From Lumbricus terrestris (lineage: Eukaryota; Annelida; Clitellata; Crassiclitellata; Lumbricidae): 64,000 bases of DNA. Location of the stretch: positions 37,686,368 to 37,750,367 of the forward strand of contig OX457052.1 of the NCBI GenBank assembly GCA_949752735.1. The letters are read 5' to 3'. The translations under genes were made by a program, and so were the position numbers. This document shows positions 37,501 to 47,434 of this stretch, in pieces (position 1 is the stretch's first letter; the number at the start of each line of letters is the position of its first letter). The notes under the pieces are model-generated. The model was not told the DNA's origin. It made no database searches and worked only from the letters and a program-made list of their open reading frames with translations.

Positions 37501-40500
37501 GTCTCAATTCAGGACACCGGCGCTGGCGCAATATTAATTCCTGTCGGCTAACATATAGCTCCGATCTTTCTGTCACAACAGATTCTGTCGCTGCAAATAA
37601 ACTCGATAAGTCGCCTTCATCGAAATTCATTCGTTCAACTTGTCTGTCAATTATTTCACCTGGCGTTCGCTCTTGGTCGGCCGACTCCGTACTTTGACCC
37701 ACTATCTCCGACCGCTCGGGCGCCGCTTCACTGCACACCGCCGTCTCCCTCTCACTCTGTCTCACTGCATGTGCTCTAGCCTGTGCACGAGTCGTCACCG
37801 CTACCTCCAACACCTGTCCTGCCAGTGCTGTATCATTACCCACAATGCAATGCACCCCAGCCATTGGAAGTGAATTCATTAGACAGCATAACACCTCACC
37901 TTGAACAAATGCACAATCAACATTCACTTTCACCAAAGGACATTCCACAATAGAACCAGATATACCTCTGAGTAACCTCGTTTCATTCATGTGTACAAAC
38001 TCATGCTCATTCAACCATTCATTAGACACCAAAGACTGCAGCGCTCCACTGTCTCTCAAGAATACCGCCTCCTTTCGTGCACCCTCATCATCAATTACAC
38101 ATCCAATCACACAAAATGGTGCATACAGTTTATCAACAGATTCAATTGGCTTCGGAAAACTCTGTGGTTTAACAGGCGCCGAAACAGTCTGAACCAAACC
38201 CACAGGTTTCGCACCCCTCCAATTTTCTATTTGAGTCCCCTCCTTTCGTTTTAATTTCCAACAACTGGCCTTCGTATGACCTTGCGCTCGACAAAATGCG
38301 CACGTGACCGGTTCCCCAAAACCAGTGACGTCATCATTTTCCCGCACAGGCTTATTAAACCCATACGTTCCTCTTTGAGGCGAACGTCTACCCCAATTTG
38401 TATCACGACGCGTACCATCCTTGTACCCCACGCCTTGACGCTCCCATACATCTTTCTTCTCACTTTCATCAGATGAGAATCCTCGTGTACGGTCGAAAAA
38501 ATCCCTGCGGAACCCCCCAGAATAATGGTTCGGCCCCTGCTTGTATAACACTGCATATTCATCCGCTAAACGTGCAGCACTTGCAACAGTATCAGGACTC
38601 TTATCTATCAGCCACCTGTGTACTTCAATAGGTAACGCTTGTACAAACTGCTCCATGAGAATTACCTCTTTAAATTTTGCTAACTCCTCCCACGAGTTTG
38701 TACCCTCAATCCATCTCTGAAAAGGACTCTGCAGTCGAAATGCATAATTCGCATACGTTTCCCTCGGTTCTTTTCGCAACCCCCGAAATTTCTTTCGATA
38801 AAATTCCGGAATACGTTCGTACGCCGTCAATAGCGCACTCTTCACAATATCATATTTGACGCACTCCTCTAACGATAAAGCCGCAAAAACTTTCGCCGCC
38901 TTCCCCGACAACTGTGGCTGTAGGAGGGACGACCATTTTCCCATCGGAATTTGATGCAACGTCATTGCTTGCTCAAACGCCGCAAAATAATGTTCGATAT
39001 CGGCCGAATCAAATTTTGGCACAAATTTCAGAGCTGCCCCAAAACGCAAATCCTCATTTCCATGCGCTGGTCGTTCGACAGCACCCCCTCCTTCTATTCT
39101 CCGTCCGTCCATTTCTAATCTCTGCTTCTCAAATTCCATATTCATTCGTTTCTCCTCCATGTCAAATCTCCTTTTCGTCTCATCTGCTTCAATCCTCAAT
39201 TTATTCTCCTCTCTCTCTGCTTCAATCCTCAATTTATTCTCCTCTCTCTCTGCTTCAATCTTCAATTTATTCGCCTCTGCTTCAATCTGCATTTTCCTCT
39301 CCTCGAATCTCATTCGCTCCTTCTCTCTCTCCCACTCTCTGTCCTCTTTTAAGTGCAAGCGCTCTAACTCGGCCTCCTCTTTCTTAGCCTGTGCCTTAAG
39401 TTTCCACGCTGCACTACCCAATTTCGGTGACAATGGTTTCATAGCCATTCTCCTCACCTGTGGCCTAGACACGTCCTCCACTTCCTCACCATATGTCTCA
39501 CTCCCCAGTCGAAGTGTGTCACTTGGTATGTCTCTTACATCCCCAAATTCAGGAATTAACTCCTCCTCTAACGACGCCATTTTACCTCTACGCCCTGTCG
39601 ACTATTCGACGTGCAGACCAACGCACCGCGCAAAAATTCACCCACGACAGCTCACTTCAAAACTGTCTCGACCAAATTTACCAAACTCGCACAATTCAAT
39701 GTCGCAAAACGTCGAAATTTCCCGCACTAATTTTCCCGACCTAATTCGCCAAAAACAACAACCATTGACCTGTCTTCACGGCCAACCACCATATAACACT
39801 TTTCCAACGGAATTACCACCGTACAATTCGCTAAATTTCACGGAAACAACGCCCCTTTTTTGACGCAAATTTCAAATTATCGTGAAAAAAAATCCCGGAC
39901 GAGCCCCCATCTGTTGGGTTCACTTGCTCTAGTCTAGAAGATGATGAGTAATACTCAGGTCCGTAATGTAAAATAACATCGCTTTATTCAATAACAGAGC
40001 AGTTTGACAAGGAGTAGGTTAACGTTACCCAAAGCTGACATGAAGTACGACCGATACAGCTGATTCGACAGAGCTGACGTGAAGACACACCAGGCTAACG
40101 GAGCCCAAAGGAAGACGGATGTAGGCCAGTTCACCAACAGGGTGGGACGGCAATCGAAGAAGACAAACGTCGTAGAACACGAACCACACGCCACGCTCAA
40201 CAGGAGTCGAACACACACCACAGAGAAGACCCACGACAAGAAGCAAGCCCCCACAGTAGTAGCCCTTTTAATAGGCCCTGCCCTTCCCTCAACTCCCACA
40301 TAGTCAAGGAGAGTCCAAGTAAGGAAGCCCAGAGGGGTAATAGGTAGCTAACACTCACAACATACATACATACATACATACATACGTACGCGTACATACA
40401 TACATACATACATACATGAATACATATATTATACATGCATGCATGCACACATACATAATACACTGAACCAGATTGTAAACATACGGAGTGGGTGGGGTTA

Positions 40501-43500
40501 TGGGGGGTCGGGGGTAATGGGCGGGGGGTGGGTAATGTCCTAGACCCATTAGAAACATTTCTTATTATTGTGGACTAATAATTTACAGCATGTTGCTACA
40601 GCCGTAATGTAATGAGCCAGTGTTGCTAGGCATGAATTGCAATGTCATTGAAGTAGTTTGAGCTTGTAGGCCTACACAACTAAGTCACAACTTAGGCCTA
40701 TAGGGGGTAATCAACATCTCACTGAAAATTGCTTCTGGTCTAATAATCTATAGGCACTATACTAACATTTCCCAAAGTGGTCTAAATGTTTTGGATGAAT
40801 AAAACGCTTTGTGTTCTTTCTGTAGTGATGGTTAATGTACATGTACCCTCCTGTGCCTAGCGTCAGTTTAAACTGACGGTTATATTTGTGCCTACAACTG
40901 CCTACGTCTGCAATTTTTTTTTAAAATCTGGGTGAATACGATGGTTTTGGGTCTAGACAAACACGAAAATGTGAAAGAAACCATTAATTTCTGTCATGGG
41001 TTGATATGGGTTAAATAATTAATTTGTTGTTCATCAAGCAACCGACAGTTGTTCCCGAGTCACTATTGTGGAAATATTATATTTTGCGTCAAATGTTTTT
41101 CTTATTTATCGAATTTGCGACTTTGAATAAAATAGATTGCATTAGGCTAACCACAAACAAAAACCTCAAATGTAGGCTAATAAAACATGTTGGGTATTTT
41201 TTTACTGTAGGCGACCAAGATACATTGAGTTATGCAAACTGTCAACTGACGAACACTTGCTATGAAAGAACGACGGACGACATGGCAACTGGAAGATCAA
41301 CGACATCAGATATCATTGACAAAGAAGATGCCTCAAACACTCAAACTAAATCTACAACTACACAACATGCAATAGACACAAAGACACAGATTTTATCACA
41401 CACCACAGAAACTATATCTGACAATTGCACTAAAGTATACGCTTACATTACATCTTACGAAAAACAAAATATCTCAACAGACAAACAACTCAATGAAGTT
41501 ACACACAGAAAATCTCAAGCAACGAATGAAATAGCGAAGGAATCCACTGTCGCCATGACAACAGATGACGCAATGAAATCAACCAATGACTCGAAATCGT
41601 CAAAAGGTAAATATGCTAGAAATGACTAAAATAGTATTGTAGCCTAATAGTAAAAAAGAAGTGTTTGTGGAATGCAATGTTATATTATATTTTGAGTCAT
41701 CTTAAAAGTAATATCATTGGCTTTAATGATTAGGACCTGCTGTGGAAATGGCTCTGAATCACAGCATGATAGTAGTTATGAGAACAATAATTTTATGATC
41801 GTTTATCGGAACAACTTTTCAGTTTACATTCGGCGTGATAAAGTGGTACTGTCGGCCATAATCACATTCCACGTAGATTGATTAAAAAAACCGGTCCAAT
41901 GAGATGTATATTCACTAATGGCACCGTGCATTGACTGATATCAAGAATTGACAACAACCAGCTTTGCGAGACTTGAATCCCAGCCTATTCGCTTTAGATT
42001 CATGATCAATGTCGCTGATACTCGTTATATTTATAGGTTGCCGACTGCGAATAAATGAATGCGCGCATGACATTCTAGCAAGTAGGAATATACAGTATAT
42101 TGAAATATTGCATTTCCAAAGGAACTTCAAATTGCTACTTATGAGAGGTGTCTACCAGCAGTCGATTGAGAATTCGATTGTGTTAGTCAATACTGGATCC
42201 AGTGCCGTAGTCTTTAAATGGCGAAGCTTCGTAAAAGTTTTTTCTCACCGTATGATATGAACATCTTCGCATTATTTTAAAGTCTTGAAGGTGGACGCCT
42301 TTAAAAAATTTCGTAGGTTTCCTACTAGGCCTACTTATGACCAAAACGGCGATGAAAATTAAAGATCTTTACACATGATAGCCTATTGACTGCTAAGAAT
42401 TAACATCAGTGCCAGGGGCTTCAACTAGACACACAATTGCAGTTGGCTCGCACGACTTTAGGCCTAGTACTTAAAATATTTTTACTTCATGCTTAATGCT
42501 TTTTCAGCTGCAGAAAACAGAGTCAGTTTGGTTTGGAAGTTCGACCAGTCTCGCCTTTGCTATGCTCTTGGTGTGGTCATCGGTAAGGATCTTATCTACG
42601 TACTGTGTCGGATCTTCTCTGAAGGAAAGGGCACCAGCGTGACGCTTTTATTCACTCACGAGAATTCAATACCATATGACCTTCTAATGATAAGTATTGC
42701 AGAGGAGATTGAATGGCCAAGAAACATGGTCTTAATTGAGGGCACGAACCAATTATACGTACATGACTGGGATTGCAAATGCATTTGGAAGATAGACACG
42801 GTTAAGAATAGAGTTCACAAATGGTTGTCAGTATCCGCCTATTGGCCAGCTTTATCTGTTTCCGATGACAATCATCTACTGGTGTTGGATGAGCTTGATG
42901 GCCTGCTGTTTCTCGAGATTCACGATCAAGACTCGAGACTTATTAGAAGAATTTCACTTCCCAGAGACTTCAGTCGCCCGATCGATGTGATTCAGAAACC
43001 TAATGGAGAATTCGTCGTCAGTCACATATCGAAAGAGACCCGTGGCACGACTATCAGTTTCCTAAGCAACGATGGACAAATTATAAGTCAGTTAATGCTC
43101 AAAGATATCGCTGGTTTCATTGATGCGCAAGTGTTTTACGTTTTTTCCGATGAAGGTTATCCTAGACGTCTTGCGGTTGACGTGTTCAGCGGAAACGTTT
43201 ACATAGAACACTACTCGAATCCGGAATGGTACTTATCTGATCTTATTGTTGACATCGTCGGCGACCCAGTAGAGGCTGCTATAAAAATAATAAGTTTTCT
43301 AGACACCGATGGTCGTACTATCCAGCAGTGCAAAAGATGGGTCCATAGGCAGCCTGTGCGATTGTTTCTGGATTCGGAAAACGATCAAATTTTTGTTGAG
43401 GAGTATTACATAAATGACGTAATATTGTTTCTATCTGATGCAACGTCCTTCAAATCGAGTCACATAGGTCGATATAATATATTGTACTACGACACAAAGA

Positions 43501-43562
43501 ATAAACAGATCTTTAACGAAATTAACGGAGTTGTGCATATTTGGACATTCATCAGACGCTAA
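31600..43562 (+). CDS. gene D: secreted mucin-stalk beta-propeller protein (3 exons)
   Basis: Exons 31600-31663, 41211-41606 and 42508-43562 join into 505 codons (504 aa). Exon 1 is a signal peptide (core MILFLVIGFLNPTV) with donor GTAAGT. A second candidate first exon at 32177-32240 would serve equally well. Exon 2 has the Cys pair (NCQLTNTCYERTTDD) and a long Ser/Thr stalk. Exon 3 has the propeller pattern (QLYVHDWDCKCIWKID, NHLLVLDELDGLLFLEIHD, HIWTFIRR). Intron 1 is 9.5 kb because of a gypsy insertion. The N-terminal half of exon 3 and the end of intron 2 resemble gene A; the C-terminal half and 3' UTR resemble gene B. Whether so interrupted an intron is spliced is unknown. Confidence 0.7.
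31834..31933. repeat. two adjacent perfect palindromes in gene D intron 1
   Basis: First: 13-bp arms (31834-31846, 31848-31860) around one base. Second: 32-bp arms (31869-31900, 31902-31933) around one base. Both are perfect. Confidence 0.9.
32177..32240 (+). CDS. alternative or orphan first exon (signal peptide) of gene D
   Basis: ATG at 32177 opens 21 codons with a hydrophobic core (NMFLVIGILNLAV) and ends in phase 1 at donor GTACGT, like every exon 1 of the array. The ~60 bp upstream resembles the 5' flank of the other first exons. It is 513 bp downstream of the first exon 1. It is either an alternative first exon or what is left of a fused unit. Confidence 0.55.
32313..32696. mobile_element. 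piggyBac-like MITE with palindromic ends
   Basis: Left flank TTAA (32309-32312). The ends are CCCATATGTGGCTAGCGTCAG and its near-perfect inverse. Each contains the 16-bp palindrome GTCAGTTTAAACTGAC (32329-32344, 32665-32680). The right flank reads TACG, so that TTAA is lost or altered. Confidence 0.6.
32790..33571. repeat. (TATG)n then (CATA)n inverted microsatellite
   Basis: Imperfect TATG repeats run to about 33405, then switch to the complementary CATA phase up to the gypsy LTR. An internal ~177-bp duplication is visible (33045 against 33222). All frames rich in Tyr/Met/Cys or His/Thr/Ile here are artefacts. Confidence 0.9.
33572..34019 (-). repeat. gypsy 3' LTR
   Basis: 448 bp, TG..CA ends on the minus strand. 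Differs from the other LTR at 33847 (T here, C at 40187, by eye). Confidence 0.95.
34020..34034 (-). other. gypsy polypurine tract
   Basis: GGTGGGGGGGTA on the minus strand directly before the 3' LTR. It would prime plus-strand DNA synthesis. Confidence 0.75.
34080..34792 (-). other. gypsy 3' non-coding region with tandem repeats
   Basis: Between the stop codon and the polypurine tract. It holds a ~77-bp tandem pair (34081, 34158) and about 3.3 copies of a 49-bp repeat (34523, 34572, 34621, 34670). No coding signal. Confidence 0.75.
34793..39580 (-). CDS. gypsy Gag-Pol polyprotein (1595 aa), order Gag-PR-IN-RT-RH
   Basis: A single intact frame. Residues ~60-170 form a charged coiled coil with a repeated IEAEREENKLR unit. 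Gag follows, with a CX2CX4HX4C zinc knuckle at ~426-440 (CAFCRAQGHTKASC). A protease-like DSGA lies near 507. Integrase: HHCC zinc domain ~748-800 (HxxxGHLG..CDVCQ), catalytic core with MDIVGPL ~825, LSDCGSEF ~883 and NGSCERFHRTMK ~915, GPY/F module ~1062. Reverse transcriptase ~1170-1350 with YLDD ~1330. RNase H ~1475-1560 (VDAS, TDHKPL). In most gypsy elements integrase comes last; the order here is that of Gmr1-type elements. The catalytic motifs look intact, so it may be active or recently active. Confidence 0.95.
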   Translation of the reverse strand: MASLEEELIPEFGDVRDIPSDTLRLGSETYGEEVEDVSRPQVRRMAMKPLSPKLGSAAWKLKAQAKKEEAELERLHLKEDREWEREKERMRFEERKMQIEAEANKLKIEAEREENKLRIEAEREENKLRIEADETKRRFDMEEKRMNMEFEKQRLEMDGRRIEGGGAVERPAHGNEDLRFGAALKFVPKFDSADIEHYFAAFEQAMTLHQIPMGKWSSLLQPQLSGKAAKVFAALSLEECVKYDIVKSALLTAYERIPEFYRKKFRGLRKEPRETYANYAFRLQSPFQRWIEGTNSWEELAKFKEVILMEQFVQALPIEVHRWLIDKSPDTVASAARLADEYAVLYKQGPNHYSGGFRRDFFDRTRGFSSDESEKKDVWERQGVGYKDGTRRDTNWGRRSPQRGTYGFNKPVRENDDVTGFGEPVTCAFCRAQGHTKASCWKLKRKEGTQIENWRGAKPVGLVQTVSAPVKPQSFPKPIESVDKLYAPFCVIGCVIDDEGARKEAVFLRDSGALQSLVSNEWLNEHEFVHMNETRLLRGISGSIVECPLVKVNVDCAFVQGEVLCCLMNSLPMAGVHCIVGNDTALAGQVLEVAVTTRAQARAHAVRQSERETAVCSEAAPERSEIVGQSTESADQERTPGEIIDRQVERMNFDEGDLSSLFAATESVVTERSELYVSRQELILRQRRCPELRPLYAQVDETVSVGGRVQPYALVDEVLVRRWEEKCTPLGMGVVQIVVPRDLRQKLLHVAHDIPAAGHLGTRKTRDRLTKHFWWPHVNRDVREYCRSCDVCQRLGKGNRNYRAPMVSMPVMEEVFQRLAMDIVGPLSVCEGTGNRFILTVIDLASHFPFAFPLKNHTAQDVAKCLCEVFSLFGFPKELLSDCGSEFMSDLMQVFVHEGGIVQLKTSPYRPQTNGSCERFHRTMKDMLKALAETYPGSWDAMLPWILFAYREVPVQGTGFSAFDLMYGRDVRGMLQLMKEEWLAKDVVHEVSGKNVIDYVLQLRERMRVGLKLAGENAVDAKSKSKQLYDKQARAVSFEEGEKVLLLIPLVGKPLQTKYCGPYVVVRRLGPVDYLVSTPDRRKTERVVHVNLMKRYVDRMDVVCERTNEEVVASVLVVNPDVRMNDVTLEDKVLQCEVSAECRAELRDVLHDFAHVFSEIPGKTSMVSHRIDLVEGARPVRQYPYRLNPEKMARVDKEVNQLLEAGIIEESESPWAAPIVLVPKPNGTDRLCTDFRKLNGLSVPDPFPMPRVEVLIDRVGQSRFITKLDMTKGYWQIPMHPESVPLTAFVTPKGHYQWKYMSFGLKNAPASFSRLITKVLNGLNEFCDAYLDDIIIFSLAWSDHLVHLRRVLSRIADACLTLNLAKCVFANASVDFLGHHIGIDGVQPRLKKVEAVLKFPRPATKKQVQSFLGLAGYYQRYLPHFSDITLPLTALTKKGIPFRWNEEAEVAFLDLKSRLASRPILIPPDFTKQFCVGVDASQFCLGACLFQMKDGLEHPICYLSRKLLPQEIRYSTIEKEALALMVALRAFSVYFGSAVVLVFTDHKPLQFIHQMANKNMKLLRWSLELEQYNLDIRHRPGEWNVLPDILSRPSE
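39892..39909 (-). other. gypsy primer-binding site, tRNA-Pro type
   Basis: TGGGGGCTCGTCCGGGAT on the minus strand, two bases inside the 5' LTR. These 18 bases are those known for tRNA-Pro priming in murine leukaemia viruses. Confidence 0.85.
39912..40359 (-). repeat. gypsy 5' LTR
   Basis: 448 bp, near-identical partner of the LTR at 33572-34019. It should hold the element's promoter and polyadenylation site. Confidence 0.95.
40360..40450. repeat. (CATA)n microsatellite, right of gypsy
   Basis: Continues the tract interrupted by the gypsy insertion. Confidence 0.85.
40846..41010. mobile_element. piggyBac-like MITE or relic (palindrome family)
   Basis: Begins CCCTCCTGTGCCTAGCGTCAG with GTCAGTTTAAACTGAC at 40862-40877, like the element at 32313. 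It ends GGG followed by TTAA (41011-41014). The left TTAA reads TGTA. The right inverted end is weak. Confidence 0.45.
41607..42507 (+). other. intron 2 of gene D
   Basis: GTAAAT..TTTTTCAG. The second half matches intron 2 of gene A. No inserted element or coding signal. Confidence 0.65.
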
Positions 43563-44014
43563 CATAACATTCAACGATGACTCTATTCAGTGCATTTTTT
43601 AATTTCTTAGATTCCACATTTGTGAACGCGTATTTTATAACCATCATTTCAGTCGTAGCCTATCCTGGCAAATGACATTCAGATATCGGTCAGACTTCTC
43701 GGTAGAATGCATTCGCCTGTAGTTAAGATTAGCCTATAGTTAAGTTCGTGGTTAAGAATATCTAGTACATTGTATAAATTTGAGTTGACTATGTTTAATT
43801 CGGTTGATTCCTTGAGTCGAACGAGCTCTAAGGTTCATCATTACATCATTATACTCGGTCATTGTTCTTGTTTTTCTTGTAGTTCGATTCCTTGTGAAAT
43901 TGAGGTATTAGAGTGATCCTCTCAGAGGAATATTTATCGCTTCTAAACCTCACTTTGTTTGGTAGAGTAGTCTTGCTTTGTATCTAATTGTCTTGATGTC
44001 ATTCATTTTGCTGC

Positions 44015-44020
44015 AATAAA
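44015..44020 (+). terminator. gene D polyadenylation signal
   Basis: AATAAA followed by GATTTGGATTTGAGTTCACTTG, nearly as after genes A and B. Confidence 0.75.
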
Positions 44021-44089
44021 ATAAGATGTGATTTGGATTTGAGTTCACTTGGGTTGTTGGACAGGTTTCGAATGACAGTAGGCCTACAG

Positions 44090-44910
44090 ATTAAAGCCGG
44101 AATCCGAAGATTTACACTTGCATGAGATAAAATAGAGAATAATCCACCATGGCTTTCCAACGCACATCGTTTATAGGCCTACGCCGCTGGGCTTCCTCTC
44201 TCCGGGGCTTCCATCACCATGGTATATGACCGAGTTTAATTTCCGTGATATCGGCGGTGGGCAAAACGACACGCGGCGGCGCATCAGGGTTCTTAATTCC
44301 AGCGATAGTTTTCCGGCCATAATTATAACCTTTACACAAATAGCTTACACACTACATAGGCTTGACCTCCTCGGATTTCGACCTGGCACCGGAAAGAAAA
44401 CGGCAGCTCTGGCTATTGCGGACTTGATTTGATATAGCGCCGGTGTATAAGCTGGTCTCTCTGACGTGGCTTTTGTGGGCGCTGAGAAACTCTCGAAGAT
44501 TTACATTACATTACATAGGCGCTACTGCGAAATATTAGGGATACCGTTCAGTGTCTTTGTTTTTGACCCATGTAAGTGCGTCCTGTTTAGCTGTGTCACT
44601 GCATTTCGTTATTTCTAGGCCTATAATTTTATGATAGTCTTGCTGACTTCTTTTGGGGTAAATTTCCATAGGGTCAATTATATCTGACATTTTCTGTACT
44701 CAAACATCCTTTTGTGCTGAGTGCACATGACTCTTGTCTTCCACTAATGGCACTCCTGACATTCCTTTGGCAACTACTACAGATTTTCCTTTGCATTGGC
44801 GGCATTTTACTTTGCTTTGTCACCTCCTGTCGTGACCACTTGGAACTCACCAGCATAAGACCCAAATAGAACCCACGTGGGATGGTAGTATTGCCCTGGC
44901 AACAACTTGC
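44090..44910. repeat. 3' flank block shared with gene E (copy D)
   Basis: Aligns with 52025-52945 after gene E over several hundred bases (GAGTTTAATTTCCGTGAT, GGCGGTGGGCAAAACGACAC, TTTCCTTTGCATTGGCGGCAT). A minus-strand frame of about 80 codons exists in both copies but shares little beyond the DNA similarity. I do not recognise a protein. Confidence 0.65.
44361..44511 (+). mobile_element. SINE-like insertion with 8-bp duplication
   Basis: About 151 bp with a TTACA-repeat tail, flanked by TACATAGG (44353-44360, 44512-44519). The matching block after gene E lacks it, so it is a real insertion. Confidence 0.65.
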
Positions 44911-45179
44911 ACACAATTATTACTATGCCCATCGGTACAAACCAAAAGAAAACCCAGTATATTCAGACTATGGTTTTTTATGGGCTTTCCACGGCACCCT
45001 GTTGCTGCTTATTCAAATAAAGGACCGTAATTTATATTATGCCAAGTTTAACTGTAACAAGGGTTTTTGTCTACTTCGGTTTATTTCATTCATGTTACAC
45101 GACTACATGACTAGTGCCTGCGAGAGTTTAGTTGCTCCACGGGATCCAATGCCACTGCCCCTTCCGTTCTGCGTATATG

Positions 45180-45500
45180 GTCTTAATGCTCTTAGAACGA
45201 CACACATGAACTGCAACTATGCAGAATCAAACATTGTCTGTTGTTGGCTCAGTGGTCAGGAATTGGCTCCCACAAGAGCTACGTCTGCTTCGTGGGTCTC
45301 TTACTGGTGCAATTTTTATCTTAAAACTGTGCTCTTTAAGTGCGCTTTTCGCGAGAGCGCTTCTGAGTAACTTCCTTGAAGAAGCGCTATATAAATTCTT
45401 TAATGAATGAATGAATGAATGAATGAATGAATGAATGAATGAATGAATGAATGAATGAATGAATGAATGAATGAATGAATGAATGAATGAATGAATGAAT
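45180..45500 (+). mobile_element. L2-type LINE 3' end with (TGAA)n
   Basis: Remnant frame (NWLPQELRLLRGSL), then GAGCGCTTCTGAGTAAC..GAAGCGCTATATAAAT and ~24 TGAA units (45404-45500). Gene E's promoter begins 50 bp on. Confidence 0.75.
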
Positions 45501-45551
45501 AATGCGAGCAATGGTACAGCGCTGCTTCAATTGTGGCGTTAGAATTTATAG

Positions 45552-45740
45552 TGACGTCACTTATATATTGCCGCTACATAAAGACCGTCTATCAATCGGT
45601 GACGAAGAGCATCTGTGAGTAAAGAACTTGCTCGAGTGTCCTGAAACATCCACTTCAGAGGGAGGAGTCTCTCTGCTTTACGACAACCAATCGGAAATCG
45701 GCTCCATCGATGCACCCAAAGTCACTGAAAGCGACATGTT
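45552..45740 (+). promoter_or_regulatory. gene E promoter-like module
   Basis: TGACGTCA at 45552-45559, a TATATA next to it, GGAGGAGTCT at 45661 and CCAAT at 45687-45691. It lies unusually far from the start codon because of the piggyBac insertion. Confidence 0.5.
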
Positions 45741-46382
45741 ATTGTACGAAACGATGCTTGTGAACAATTGAAGACTTTGTATGTTTAGGATGCCATTACA
45801 TAGCGATATCTCTAATGGTTTCTGATTGCGAGTAAAACGACCATTGTTTGACTGGTGAAAGTTGACACTAAACGAATACACATTGCGTGCTTGGAATTTC
45901 GAATTGTGAAATGACACTGCCTCATAGACCTATACAGTTGGTAGGCCTAACCATATGAAACAAGTGTTCAAATTAGCCATAATCGTGATCGTGTAAATTT
46001 ATTATAAAGTGCAACTCCAAAGTTAATTCCCAGGCCTTTTGAATAACTCCATTGGCTCCAATACGCTGAAAACTTTGACAGATGAGGGTTTTTGCAAAAG
46101 CGACTTTGAAACCAATACGGCAAGTGGTAAAAGTGTTGAACAACGATTAGAAGTACGGTAAGCGATAGCTTATGCAGAATCTCTTCATGATATCAAACGA
46201 AGTTGAATCTATTCACTGGGCGACCCAGTATTCCGGACTCGGAGAGATTACTGTTTAGTGGATACGGGAAATGTAACGGAAGAGGCTAAGGTCGAGACTA
46301 AGCTTAGTCGAAGTTTTCAATCGTGAACGTCTTTCACTGAATTTGCTGATTCGCATCGGTGCAGATTCGCAATACTTCTTAA

Positions 46383-47407
46383 CCCTCAGATTACCAGAAT
46401 TTTTTTGATACACTGAGTACCAGTGGGGTCAAAAATGACCCCAGCACAATTTTTCAATAAATTCCTTGTTTTTTGCATTTTTATTAATTACCAAAAAGCA
46501 AATAGTAGTACAGCAATTGGAACATGTTTAGGCGTTTGAAATGAATTAAATTTTTCATAGTTATAGGTATGTTTTAATGTTCAAAGTGTTCGAGTGTTCA
46601 ATGTCCAAAACTAACATAGAAAATATCCGGTCATTGCAGTTACAGTTTACAGTTCAGGCATGCATACTGTTCCTTGCACACATTGCATGTACATGCTGCA
46701 CAGATTATGCTGGCCTTTTATCCTTTTCCCTTGGACAAATGGAACATCGTGCACGTTTCTTCGACAGGGTTGGAGACGACATCGTGTACATTATCAGCAT
46801 CTGATCAGCGGAGTCTACTCCACCCTTCGATGAATTGTAGTCCATAATAATGATTGGCTTCTTTGATGGAATATTTTTGTTTATCTCTACCTGACTGTGC
46901 ATGCTGCTGAGCAGGACTACAACTTTTCCTTTCTTTGGACAGTACGACACCAGTGCTACATCGTCATGGAAGCCAAAAATGGAAGTGAGGGCTTCGCGAC
47001 CTTTTGTGGTAACAAAATGAGTCGGAAGTTCCTTTCTGTTGGGCTTCGTAATTGTGGTGATTTGTCTGGATAAATATGTGTATAAATTATTATCTAACAC
47101 AGATTTTCTTCAGATAATACTATAGAAAGGATTTATAAATTATAATTATGAATTATTTCAAAGGATACCATTGAAAGTATTCAAAAAAGCTATTGGGGTC
47201 AAAAATGACCCCACTGGTACTCAATGCTATAAAAGATTGCCAGCGCCCTCTGGTGATAAACAAGGGAAATATTAATTGATATTTCGATAGAGACTAGGTA
47301 CATCTTTAAAGTCACAAATATTCAATAAATTTGCACGAACAGATTTTGCGCAGTGTACAGTCAAAGTGGGCTTGGGGTCATTTTTGACCCCACTGGTACT
47401 CGCAGGG
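46383..47407 (-). mobile_element. piggyBac element, truncated, in the gene E leader
   Basis: 1025 bp flanked by TTAA on both sides (46379-46382, 47408-47411), with ends CCCTCAGATTACCAG / CCCTGCGAGTACCAG. The subterminal palindrome GGGGTCAAAAATGACCCC occurs near both ends and again near 47195. It holds the 3' part of a transposase gene. Confidence 0.9.
46640..47100 (-). pseudogene. piggyBac transposase C-terminal remnant
   Basis: 131 codons from 47100 carry the family motif DYNSSKGGVDSADQM and end in CSICPREKDKR. The cysteine-rich tail (CAACTCNVCKEQYACLNC) then continues in another frame at about 46710-46640, so one frameshift breaks it. The catalytic N-terminal two thirds are missing, so it cannot transpose by itself. 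Confidence 0.85.
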
Positions 47408-47434
47408 TTAAGACTCAGCAGCTCTCTGCGGAAA

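Larger units (their letters stand above)
33572..40359 (-). mobile_element. Ty3/gypsy LTR retrotransposon, Gmr1-like, complete
   Basis: 6788 bp, minus strand, with two 448-bp LTRs that differ at one base that I could see, a tRNA-Pro-type primer site, a polypurine tract and one long gag-pol frame. The flanks are ACAT on both sides (33568-33571, 40360-40363), consistent with a 4-bp duplication. The target is a CATA microsatellite, so this cannot be proved. The domain order, integrase before reverse transcriptase, matches the Gmr1 group. It sits in intron 1 of gene D in the opposite orientation. Confidence 0.95.

Noticed and set aside
34922..39863. Plus-strand frames of 60-234 codons opposite the gypsy gene
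   Set aside because: They are shadows of the minus-strand Gag-Pol frame.
33648..40463. ~100-codon minus-strand frames in the LTRs
   Set aside because: They occur identically in both LTRs and have no domain; they follow from the LTR sequence itself.
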